Positions 7,218-14,765 of a stretch of DNA of 18,518 nt are shown here, in pieces. How positions within the stretch are numbered: the first letter of the stretch is position 1; every line of letters starts with the position of its first letter. The stretch comes from Pyrinomonadaceae bacterium. GTDB taxonomy: Bacteria; Acidobacteriota; Blastocatellia; Pyrinomonadales; Pyrinomonadaceae. The stretch covers positions 1-18,518 of the forward strand of contig JACDAW010000341.1 in the NCBI GenBank assembly GCA_013695245.1, read 5' to 3'. The translations under genes were made by a program, and so were the position numbers. The notes under the pieces are model-generated. The model was not told where the DNA came from, ran no database searches, and saw nothing but the letters and a program-made list of their open reading frames with translations.

Positions 7218-8174
7218 ATGAAAAGATTTAATTCCCCTACATTCCTTCTCCTTCTTCTCATCTTCTTCGCTTCTCCTTCGCCGGGACAGCGAACGCAGGA
7301 GGTGCTCAACAAAGAAGAGAATGCGGCACAACTTCAAACAGGCGCAACATCGATCTCAAGTGTCGCCGCCGCTTCCAACCTAACCTCAGGCGAGGATGAA
7401 TTAACCGCTCTCAACGACCGAGGCATGGAGCAGTTCAGCGCCGAGCGGTACGACGAGGCACTTGTCTCGTTCGGCAAAGCGATCCGTCTTAAGCCGCAGG
7501 TGTTCGGAGTATATTTCAACCTTGGAATGACGTACTACAACCTCAAACGTTATGAGGAAGCGATAACTAGCTTCAACCAAGTGATTCGCCTCAAGCCCGA
7601 TCACCTGAAAGCCCTCACCTGCCTCGGAGATGCCTATTTCAGCTTAAACCGCTTTGCGGAAGCGTCCGAATCTTTCAGTCGCGCCGTGAAACTGAACGCT
7701 AGCGATCCGCTTACCATGGGGAAATTAGGCACGAGCTATTACTATCTCGGCAAACACGAGGAAGCCATCACATATCTTCAACGGGCGGTTGCCCTCGGAA
7801 GCGATCTCCCCACCGTGAATAATAACCTCGGTTCTGCGCTCTACGAGTTAAAGCGCTACCGCGAGGCGCTGAGCTACTTCGAGCGGGAGATGCGTATCAC
7901 GCCGGACGCCGCGGAAGTTCATAACAATCGCGGCGTGGCACTCGCCGGGATGGGGCGTCGTCGCGCCGCTATCGAGTCGCTTCAAAAAGCCGTCAGTCTT
8001 AAACCTGATTACGCAATCGCCCATTTCAACTTAGGGATCAGTTACTTCGCCGTCAACGATAAAACGAACGCGCTCGCACAAGTCAAACGACTCCGAACGC
8101 TCGCCCCCAATCTCGCACAGGAGCTGTTCGCGGGCATCTATCAAAATCTTGTTATCACCGTCAAGCGCACGTAG
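7218..8174 (+). CDS. Exported protein with seven TPR repeats
   Basis: 318 residues. A signal peptide (MKRFNSPTFLLLLLIFFASPSPG, cut near Q24) places it in the periplasm; there is no lipobox Cys. Seven consecutive 34-residue TPR units span about 62-298 (for example YFNLGMTYYNLKRYEEAI and NNNLGSALYELKRYREAL), so almost the whole mature protein is a TPR solenoid, which implies a protein-protein scaffold. The ATG at 7218 is chosen over an upstream in-frame ATG at 7206 because GGAGG (7208-7212) sits 5 nt before 7218 and would be inside the gene otherwise, and because the signal peptide begins there. It follows the Fis-type gene and is closed by a strong terminator at 8221. It may serve the outer-membrane receptor encoded next; that is inference from position. 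Confidence 0.9.
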   Translation: MKRFNSPTFLLLLLIFFASPSPGQRTQEVLNKEENAAQLQTGATSISSVAAASNLTSGEDELTALNDRGMEQFSAERYDEALVSFGKAIRLKPQVFGVYFNLGMTYYNLKRYEEAITSFNQVIRLKPDHLKALTCLGDAYFSLNRFAEASESFSRAVKLNASDPLTMGKLGTSYYYLGKHEEAITYLQRAVALGSDLPTVNNNLGSALYELKRYREALSYFEREMRITPDAAEVHNNRGVALAGMGRRRAAIESLQKAVSLKPDYAIAHFNLGISYFAVNDKTNALAQVKRLRTLAPNLAQELFAGIYQNLVITVKRT

Positions 8175-8220
8175 AAATTGATCCGCGATAACCTGCTAAG
8201 CATCGGTAAGGTCAACTCGA

Positions 8221-8252
8221 AAGCGCTTCCAACTTTTTGGAAGCGCTTTTTG
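8221..8252 (+). terminator. Rho-independent terminator after the TPR gene
   Basis: A perfect 11-bp stem, aagcgcttcca (8221-8231) with tggaagcgctt (8238-8248), 6-nt loop, followed by TTTTTG. It begins 46 bp after the TPR stop and separates it from the receptor gene, so the receptor needs its own promoter. Confidence 0.85.
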
Positions 8253-8510
8253 TTTGCTTCATTGCGAAATTCATATTCGCGATCCAAATACATCAATACT
8301 TTTTCTTACTCTCTCACTGTCTCGCTCGCGTTGAGTATTTGCCTGTCGAGAGTTACGGCGCGTCGCGCTTTGGCGGCATGTTTCTTGCACCTTATCACCA
8401 CAGCGAAACACTTCAGCACAATCAGCTTGTGCAGCCGCGAAAAGATTTCCAAATCTTTGGAGAGCGACGCTTTCAGAGTCAAAAGTTATTACTTAAGCAA
8501 GGAGTCCACG
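8253..8510. promoter_or_regulatory. Leader and promoter region of receptor gene 1
   Basis: From the terminator to the receptor ATG lie 258 bp. It contains the 17-bp element shared with the second receptor gene (8280-8296), then a pyrimidine-rich run and ctgtctcgctc at 8317-8327 (ctgtctcgatc at 14547-14557 upstream of receptor 2). The frame is open across this stretch, but the strong ribosome site and signal peptide place the start at 8511, so I treat it as non-coding. The distance between element and ATG suggests a long 5' untranslated leader. Confidence 0.5.
8280..8296 (+). promoter_or_regulatory. 17-bp element shared by both receptor upstream regions (copy A)
   Basis: cgatccaaatacatcaa is identical at 14516-14532 and is followed in both places by CTTTT after two variable bases. 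The flanking DNA does not align. It lies 231 bp before the ATG of receptor 1, against 250 bp for receptor 2. It is a candidate promoter or operator; no standard -35/-10 pattern was recognised. Confidence 0.55.
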
Positions 8511-11500
8511 ATGAAACAGTTCTTATTATCGGCGTTGGCGATATTGGTATCGGCAACATCGTTGTTTGCGCAGTCAAACACGGGGCGGCTCGTCGGAACA
8601 ATCTCCGGCCCCGATGGTGCGATCCCCGGCGCAACTATTACCGTCACTGACAATCAAACCAACAGGCAGGTGACAGTACAAACTGGTGATGAAGGCGCAT
8701 TCACCGTGACGCAACTTGAGCCGGGCACTTACACCGTGACGGTGACGGCGCAAGGCTTCCGCACCTTTACTGCCACCGACTTGAAGATTGACGTGAGCCG
8801 CGATTACACGCTTAACCCGACGCTTGAAGTCGGCGGCGTCCAAGAAAGCGTCACGGTAACGGCCGGAGCCGACGTTATCAACCAATCGAACGGCGAATTA
8901 AGCAATACTGTTAGTCAAGAGCAGATTCGAGCTTTGCCGCTTAACGGGCGTGATCCGACGGATTTGATTCTGTTGCAACCGGGCACGGCTTACAATGGCG
9001 CTCAAGGATACTCGATTAACGGTCAGCAGCCATCATTCACTAACATCACGCGCGACGGCGTTAACATTCAAGACAATTACATCCGCGCCAACGCGAGCAG
9101 CTTTACGCCGACGCGCCCGAACGTTGACGACACTGCAGAGTTTACGATCACGACGCAAAACGCGGGAGCCGATCAAGGCTATGGCGCATCGCAAGTGCAA
9201 TTCGTCACGCCGCGCGGTCAAAACGAATACAACGGCGCAGTCTATATTTACAATCGCAACCGCGCCTTCTCCGCCAACGACTTTTTCAGCAACGAGGCGG
9301 GGCTTGAGCAACCGAAGTTTAACCGCAACCAATTCGGCGGCAGAGTTAGCGGCCCCATCATCCGCAACCGGCTCTTCTTTTTCGGATTGGTTGAAGCATA
9401 TCGCTTGCGCCAGTCGGCGGAGGCGACACGCACGATTCTGCTGCCAAATGCGCGCAACGGAATCTTTACCTTTAGAGACGCAGGCGGCACCGTGCGCACC
9501 GTGAATTTGCTGACGCAATTGGGAGCGACAACCGGTGTGACGGCGATTGACCCGACAGTGCAAAGCCGCATTCTCGCTAGCGTCCCGACGGTCGGCAACA
9601 CGACCACTGCGGGCGATCAGTTGAATACTACCGGATATATTTTTAACCAGAGGGACAATACCGACCGCGAAACTTACACGTCGCGCATTGACTACGACAT
9701 CAACGACCGCAACACCGTGAGCGGCGTATTTAGTTTTACGGATGAGCGCGTCAACGACCGCCCCGACGTTGACGATCCGGAAGGTTTCGGCCTCGCTCCG
9801 GTAACAAATCAACCTGCGAAAAGAAAGTTGTTCGCGTTGGCTTATCGCTCAACTCCGACGGCGAACTTCACGAACGAAGCGCGCGGCGGCTTCTTCTTTA
9901 GCGATCCCATCTTCTTGCGGACGACCGCGCTGCCCGACTTCTTTTTTACAACCAGCGCGGCTGGCTTTATCAGCGGCATCGTGAGTTCGCCTGATGTGGT
10001 TTTTGAGAATCAGGGTCGCGCTTCCAAGAACTACAATTTCCAAGACAACGCCGAATTGAGCGTGGGTAGTCACTCGTTACGCTTTGGCGGACTCGTGCAA
10101 GCCTTTAGGAATACGCCTTTCAATAATGCGGGAATCCTTCCTAGCTTCTCGCTTGGCACCAACGCCAACACACCGCAACTCACTGCCGATCAAATCAACG
10201 GACTATTCGGATTGAGCGCCGCGCAAGGCATCAGTTCAACCCAACTCGCCACAGCCAATAATCTATTAGGATTACTCGGCGGCATCGTCACGGGCGCAAC
10301 CCAAACGCAGAACGTGACAAGCCAAACTTCGGGCTTCGTTCCGGGCGCAACAAACAGCAACGACTTCGCTTTCGAGAACATCGCGTTCTACTTTGCAGAT
10401 CAATGGCGCGTCCGCCCGAACTTCACTCTAAACTTAGGCTTGCGCTACGAGATTTTCACTGGCGTGCGTGATAGAACCGGATTACTTCTGGAGCCGATCA
10501 TTCCACCGGGCAGAAGCAATGATTTGCGTAGCGTGCTGCTTGATCCTAACGGCGCGTTCCAATTCGTCGGCGGCAATGCGGGCAGTCCCGGACAGGCGTT
10601 TAAAACTGATGCGGATAATTTCGCGCCCGTCATCAGCTTCGCCTATTCGCCGGAGTTTAAGAATAATTTCCTCGGTCGCATCCTTCCCGGCGAAGGTCGC
10701 AGCGTGATTCGCGGCGGCTTCCGCATCAGCTTCGTCAACGACGAGTTGGTGCGAACGGCCGCGAGCCTTAACGGTTTGGCGCAGACGGCGACCGCCACGA
10801 ATGCCGCAGGCTCACCGCAACTCAACGGACGATTAAACAATCTCTCCGCAGTTACGATCCCGACGCTCACCTTCGATCAGAGCGTGACCTTTGCCGAAAA
10901 CAACGCCATTAACGGTAACGCCGGAACAGTCACCGGCATCAGTCCTAACCTGCAAGCGTCGCGCATTGTGGAATACAGTCTCGGCTTCGAGCGCGAGATC
11001 GGTTTTCAGACCGCGATTGAGATTCGCTATGTCGGCAATTTCAGCAACGACCTTGTGCGCGGCATTGATCTCAACCAACTCGACATTCGCAACAACGGTT
11101 TCGCCGCCGACTTCAATCGGGCGCGCTCCAATCTGTTGCTGGCACAAGCCGAAAGAGCGCGCATCAACGCTAACACGTCTTTGACTCCTGCTGATCGCGC
11201 TGCCCAACTCGCGCTTGTGCCCAATGCCGGAGCATTCAACTCGCGTGTTGCCGGTAGCCAAGTGCTCACAGTCTTTCCGCTGCTCGGAACGGCCACCAAC
11301 AGGTCAGCGTCTTCGGCAACGGTCATCAACAATATCATTGCCGGAACTCCCGCCGATCTCGCTCAGAGCTTAGCGCTTAACCTCCAGAACGGCAGCGTCC
11401 AGTTTCGTCCCAACCCGAACGCCGGATCGCTGATTCCGTTTTACGAAAACTCCGGCCGGTCGAACTACAACGCACTGCAAGTGGAAATTCGCCGCCGCTT

Positions 11501-12290
11501 CTCACAAGGTTTGCTGTTCCAAGCCAACTATACATTCCAGAAAGCCTTGAGCGATGTGTTCGGCACGACGCAATCGAACTTCGAGCCGCAGCTCGACATC
11601 AATCAACCGGAACTTGATTACGCGCGCCTCGATACGGATCAAACGCACGTCTTCAATTTCAACGGAGTTTACGAGTTGCCCTTCGGGCGTGGCAAGCATT
11701 TCTTCGGTGACGCGAACGGTTTCGTCAATCGCTTGATCGGCGGCTTCACCCTCAACTCAATCGTCCGCCTTGCTTCAGGCGCGCCGTTCTCTATCACCGA
11801 TCCGCGCGGCACGCTTAACCGCGCCTCCGGCACGCCCGCGCGCGCCGCACGGCAGACGGCTTCTTCTACCTTGAGCACGGATGAGATCAAGAAATTGATC
11901 GGCATCTTCCGCACACCCGACGGCGTGTTCTTCATCAACCCGTCTGTGATCAATACGGCGACGGGGCGCGCGGCGGAAGGCTTCGGCACGACGCCTTTCG
12001 CAGGGCAGGTATTCTTTAACGCTGCGCCGGGCGAAACCGGCAACTTGCCGCGCAGCTTTCTTAACGGACCCCTTTTCTTTAATGTTGATATGGGGCTGCT
12101 TAAAAACATTCCGGTCACCGAAGGGACGCGACTGCAACTTCGCGTCGAAGCTTTCAATGTCTTCAATCGTGCTAACTTCTTTATTGGTAACCGGGGCGGT
12201 GCGACGAACATCAATAGCACACTCTTCGGACGCGTCGGTTCAACTTTTGACGCGCGCCAATTGCAATTCGCGGCGCGCTTTGAGTTTTAG
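8511..12290 (+). CDS. Oar/TonB-dependent-receptor-like outer-membrane protein, module 1
   Basis: 1259 residues. A signal peptide (MKQFLLSALAILVSATSLFA, cut before Q21) is followed by a carboxypeptidase-regulatory-like beta-sandwich (about 24-105: GRLVGTISGPDGAIPGATITV, GAFTVTQLEPGTYTVTVTAQGF), a plug-like region (about 130-260, with IRALPLNGRDPTDLILLQPG) and a long barrel rich in alternating aromatic/polar strands, for example LNLGLRYE and FQANYTFQKAL. It ends RQLQFAARFEF, with the terminal Phe typical of outer-membrane barrels. I see no clear TonB box. This is the large receptor type expanded in Acidobacteriota; the cargo is unknown. The ATG at 8511 follows AAGGAG (8499-8504) by 6 nt, and the signal peptide starts exactly there; the frame stays open upstream but that part is not protein-like. 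It stands alone behind a terminator, with a terminator at 12325. Confidence 0.9.
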   Translation: MKQFLLSALAILVSATSLFAQSNTGRLVGTISGPDGAIPGATITVTDNQTNRQVTVQTGDEGAFTVTQLEPGTYTVTVTAQGFRTFTATDLKIDVSRDYTLNPTLEVGGVQESVTVTAGADVINQSNGELSNTVSQEQIRALPLNGRDPTDLILLQPGTAYNGAQGYSINGQQPSFTNITRDGVNIQDNYIRANASSFTPTRPNVDDTAEFTITTQNAGADQGYGASQVQFVTPRGQNEYNGAVYIYNRNRAFSANDFFSNEAGLEQPKFNRNQFGGRVSGPIIRNRLFFFGLVEAYRLRQSAEATRTILLPNARNGIFTFRDAGGTVRTVNLLTQLGATTGVTAIDPTVQSRILASVPTVGNTTTAGDQLNTTGYIFNQRDNTDRETYTSRIDYDINDRNTVSGVFSFTDERVNDRPDVDDPEGFGLAPVTNQPAKRKLFALAYRSTPTANFTNEARGGFFFSDPIFLRTTALPDFFFTTSAAGFISGIVSSPDVVFENQGRASKNYNFQDNAELSVGSHSLRFGGLVQAFRNTPFNNAGILPSFSLGTNANTPQLTADQINGLFGLSAAQGISSTQLATANNLLGLLGGIVTGATQTQNVTSQTSGFVPGATNSNDFAFENIAFYFADQWRVRPNFTLNLGLRYEIFTGVRDRTGLLLEPIIPPGRSNDLRSVLLDPNGAFQFVGGNAGSPGQAFKTDADNFAPVISFAYSPEFKNNFLGRILPGEGRSVIRGGFRISFVNDELVRTAASLNGLAQTATATNAAGSPQLNGRLNNLSAVTIPTLTFDQSVTFAENNAINGNAGTVTGISPNLQASRIVEYSLGFEREIGFQTAIEIRYVGNFSNDLVRGIDLNQLDIRNNGFAADFNRARSNLLLAQAERARINANTSLTPADRAAQLALVPNAGAFNSRVAGSQVLTVFPLLGTATNRSASSATVINNIIAGTPADLAQSLALNLQNGSVQFRPNPNAGSLIPFYENSGRSNYNALQVEIRRRFSQGLLFQANYTFQKALSDVFGTTQSNFEPQLDINQPELDYARLDTDQTHVFNFNGVYELPFGRGKHFFGDANGFVNRLIGGFTLNSIVRLASGAPFSITDPRGTLNRASGTPARAARQTASSTLSTDEIKKLIGIFRTPDGVFFINPSVINTATGRAAEGFGTTPFAGQVFFNAAPGETGNLPRSFLNGPLFFNVDMGLLKNIPVTEGTRLQLRVEAFNVFNRANFFIGNRGGATNINSTLFGRVGSTFDARQLQFAARFEF

Positions 12291-12324
12291 CTTGCCGCCT
12301 ACTTAAAGTCAGCTTGACGCTCGA

Positions 12325-12362
12325 CGGGCGTTGCTTCGCCTCCGAAGCAGCGCCCGCTTTTT
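12325..12362 (+). terminator. Rho-independent terminator after receptor gene 1
   Basis: A 14-bp stem with one G-T pair (12325-12338 with 12343-12356), CCTC loop, then CTTTTTATG. It starts 35 bp after the receptor stop. The rest of the gap up to the second kinase (12363-12530) holds only a weak inverted repeat (cttttga/tcaaaag near 12431-12453) and no copy of the TCGTCAC array. Confidence 0.85.
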
Positions 12363-12530
12363 ATGAGGTAAGGATTCGTGTTCCATTGCTTGTTCTTCAA
12401 TGTTTGAATGAGGCATGATTCATGAGCGGACTTTTGAGCGCGCGTTTCAAAAGCGAGCGTGTAAGATAATTTCATAGCGATGGAATCGCGTGACTCCGTT
12501 GTTTACCACGAAGCTAAGCGCGGGAAGAGT

Positions 12531-13664
12531 ATGAAAGACGAAACGCTTAAGCGCGGGAGTTGGCTTAAATGGATATTCATCTGGGGCGTGTGGACGCTCG
12601 CCGGACTTCTCTTCAGCAGCCAGCAGTATTTCGCCAACCTTTCAACAAGCCGAGCCGTATCTTTTCCGCGAGCGATGGCGCAGCAAATGTTCGCTGCCTA
12701 TGTGTTCGCCTTAGCTACACCGCCCGTATTATCGCTTGCGCGCCGTTTTCGCATTGACCGCCAGAATTGGCGGCGGAGCTTATCACTCCACATTCTTTTC
12801 AGTATCCTCTTCGGCATCATCGTTGGCGCAATTCATGTCACAAACGATTTCCTGCACATACGCGGTTACGCCGGACTGTCGCTTCTCGTTATCGCGCGCT
12901 ACGTCTTCGGTCAGCTTGATCTGGAGATGATGGTTTACTGGATAATTTTGCTGGCGAGTCACGCGGTTGATTACTATGATCGTTATCGCAACGGAGAACT
13001 GCGCGCCGCACAACTCGAAGCGCGACTTTCGCAAGCGCAACTGAAAGCTCTCAAGTCGCAACTCAACCCACACTTTCTCTTTAACACTTTAAACGCCATC
13101 TCGGAACTCGTTTACGATGCGCCCGCAACGGCCGACCGCGTCGTGACGCAACTGAGCGAAATGCTGCGGCTGTCGCTTAAGAGCGGTCGTTCGCAAGAAG
13201 TGTCGCTTAAAGATGAACTCGAATTTCTCGAACGCTACATTGAAATCCAGCAGACGCTTTTGCAGGAGCGCTTAAGCGTTCGCTTTCGCATCGAAGCCGA
13301 AACGCTCGATGCGCGCGTGCCGAACACGATTTTGCAGCCTTTGGTTGAAAACGCCATTCGCCATGGGCTGGCTCCGCGCGCGGCGGGCGGCAAAATTGAG
13401 ATCGGAGCGCAACGCGAAAACGGAATGCTACATCTCTATGTGCAGGACGACGGACTTGGAATAACAGAGACGCGCCGCTTGGAGCGCGGAGAGGGAATTG
13501 GATTATCGAATACGCGCGCGCGCCTGCGGCATCTTTACGCCGGGCGACATCGCTTCGAGTTGAAACAACTTTCGAGTGGCGGCGTCGTCGTCCATCTTGC
13601 GTTTCCTTTCAGTGAGAGCAAAGCAGAATTGATTGATGAAGATTCGCACGTTGATCGTGGATGA
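12531..13664 (+). CDS. LytS/YpdA-type membrane sensor histidine kinase, module 2
   Basis: 377 residues from the ATG at 12531. The same plan as kinase 1: four membrane segments (about 11-33, 50-70, 83-107, 130-147), a linker RYRNGELRAAQLEARLSQAQLKALK, then LNPHFLFNTLNAISELVY with the phosphorylated His181, ENAIRHG (273-279), DDGLG (306-310) and GIGLSNTRARL (322-332). An upstream in-frame ATG at 12480 would add 17 residues; I prefer 12531 because MKDETLKRGSWLKWIFIWGVWTL then lines up with the N-terminus of kinase 1 and a GGGAAGAG purine run directly precedes it, whereas 12480 has no ribosome site. It overlaps its regulator by 29 nt. The membrane part has diverged more from kinase 1 than the catalytic part, so the two probably sense different signals. 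Confidence 0.92.
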   Translation: MKDETLKRGSWLKWIFIWGVWTLAGLLFSSQQYFANLSTSRAVSFPRAMAQQMFAAYVFALATPPVLSLARRFRIDRQNWRRSLSLHILFSILFGIIVGAIHVTNDFLHIRGYAGLSLLVIARYVFGQLDLEMMVYWIILLASHAVDYYDRYRNGELRAAQLEARLSQAQLKALKSQLNPHFLFNTLNAISELVYDAPATADRVVTQLSEMLRLSLKSGRSQEVSLKDELEFLERYIEIQQTLLQERLSVRFRIEAETLDARVPNTILQPLVENAIRHGLAPRAAGGKIEIGAQRENGMLHLYVQDDGLGITETRRLERGEGIGLSNTRARLRHLYAGRHRFELKQLSSGGVVVHLAFPFSESKAELIDEDSHVDRG

Positions 13665-14403
13665 CATGTTGCTAGCGAGAAAGAGGATCAAACGCTTTCT
13701 CGCCGCTGACACTGAAATTGAGCTCGTCGGCGAATGCAGCGACGGGCAAGCGGCTACCGGAGCCATACGAGACTTGTCGCCCGACCTCGTTTTTCTCGAC
13801 GTGCAGATGCCCGAACTTGACGGCTTCGCGGTCGTTGAAACAATCGGCGCAGCGCAGATGCCAGCCGTTATCTTCGTCACAGCTTACGACCAATATGCTC
13901 TCCGCGCTTTCGAGGTGCACGCGCTCGACTACCTTTTAAAACCTTACAATCCTGAGCGTTTCGCCAGCGCTTTGGCGCGCGCCAAAGCGCACATCAGAGA
14001 ACGACGCGCGGGCGAACTCGACGAGCGCCTCACGTCCCTAATCGAGCATCTTAAACAGGAGCCGAAGTATCTTGAGCGTCTCGTGATTAAAACCGCCGGA
14101 CGCGTCTTCTTTTTGCGCACGGATGAAATTAGTCATATTGAATCCGCCGGCAACTATGTGCGCGTGCACACGCAAGGTGAAAGCTACCTTATGCGCGAGA
14201 CGATGAACAACTTACAAGCCAAACTCGACCCGGAAAAATTTCTTCGCATCCACCGCTCGTCGCTCGTCCAGATCGAACATATCAAGGAACTGCAACCGCT
14301 CTTTAGTGGCGACTACGCGGTTCTCTTACACGACGGCACGGAACTGACGCTTTCGCGCAGCTATCGTGATCAACTACTACACCTCTTCGATAAAACTTCG
14401 TAA
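13636..14403 (+). CDS. LytTR-family response regulator, module 2
   Basis: 255 residues. The receiver has D9/D10, phosphorylation site D55 in LVFLDVQMPELDGF, T82 in FVTAYDQYAL and K102 in LLKPYN; the LytTR domain follows from about 147 to 251, with ISHIESAGNYVRVHT, KFLRIHRSSLVQIEHI and ELTLSRSYRDQL. It is highly similar to the module 1 regulator throughout, including the DNA-contact part, and one stretch is almost identical at the nucleotide level (14281-14316 against 6458-6493). The ATG at 13636 is preferred to a TTG at 13633. The start lies inside the kinase gene, so translation is probably coupled. Its likely targets are unknown; the receptor gene downstream is the obvious candidate. Confidence 0.94.
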   Translation: MKIRTLIVDDMLLARKRIKRFLAADTEIELVGECSDGQAATGAIRDLSPDLVFLDVQMPELDGFAVVETIGAAQMPAVIFVTAYDQYALRAFEVHALDYLLKPYNPERFASALARAKAHIRERRAGELDERLTSLIEHLKQEPKYLERLVIKTAGRVFFLRTDEISHIESAGNYVRVHTQGESYLMRETMNNLQAKLDPEKFLRIHRSSLVQIEHIKELQPLFSGDYAVLLHDGTELTLSRSYRDQLLHLFDKTS

Positions 14404-14765
14404 GCCCTCCGCGTCTGACACGCATTCCGAACTCACCAACAGCGATTATCGGCGGCTTTGCTTCTCCGATTTTATGGATACGTGCGCGCCGCGAAGCATT
14501 CGAGAATTTAGATCACGATCCAAATACATCAACGCTTTTCGTTCCGCGCAAATTCGCTGTCTCGATCAAACGTTCATCACTCGCCGTTTACTCCACATCC
14601 ATGTTACGCGGCACACACCTTGCGCTTACAAGAGTGCGCGATGCAACGCGACTGATCTTGACCTTTTAAGTCAGTAAAGTTCTCCAATTTTTTGGAAGGC
14701 GAAGACGCATTGTTCTTCGGTTGCGACGCGCAGATTGAGGTTTAACTTTTTTGAGGAGGTTTTAC
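14404..14765. promoter_or_regulatory. 362-bp leader and promoter region of receptor gene 2
   Basis: No supported gene. A weak terminator-like hairpin (atcgg/ccgat, 14448-14470, then TTTTA) lies after the regulator. It also holds the shared 17-bp element (14516-14532), ctgtctcgatc (14547-14557), two small hairpins (tccaa/ttgga at 14683-14696; cgaaga/tcttcg at 14700-14719), and the ribosome site gaggaggt (14753-14760). An open frame covering 14366-14677 has no coding character. Confidence 0.5.
14516..14532 (+). promoter_or_regulatory. 17-bp element shared by both receptor upstream regions (copy B)
   Basis: Identical to 8280-8296 (cgatccaaatacatcaa), again followed by CTTTT two bases later, and 250 bp before the receptor 2 ATG. 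It is the only long identical non-coding string I found between the two modules, which argues for function. Confidence 0.55.

Noticed and set aside
8280..8350. Conserved leader peptide encoded by the 17-bp element
   Set aside because: The same frame is read in both copies, but similarity stops at the DNA-identical core and there is no start codon with a ribosome site in either.
8178..8510. N-terminal extension of receptor 1 by 111 codons
   Set aside because: It would include a terminator hairpin and place the signal peptide internally; AAGGAG directly before the ATG at 8511 decides the start.
9033..9812. 259-codon minus-strand open frame
   Set aside because: It lies antisense within receptor 1; composition is low-complexity Ala/Val/Arg and no domain is visible.
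12480..12530. Upstream start of kinase 2
   Set aside because: No ribosome site, and the extra 17 residues have no counterpart in kinase 1.
12363..12530. Operator array upstream of kinase 2 like that of kinase 1
   Set aside because: No phased TCGTCAC-like copies; GAGCG strings at 12424, 12436 and 12455 are irregularly spaced.
14366..14677. 103-codon open frame overlapping the end of regulator 2
   Set aside because: No ribosome site, no recognisable domain; its SRSKYIN match to the leader of receptor 1 only reflects the shared 17-bp DNA element.
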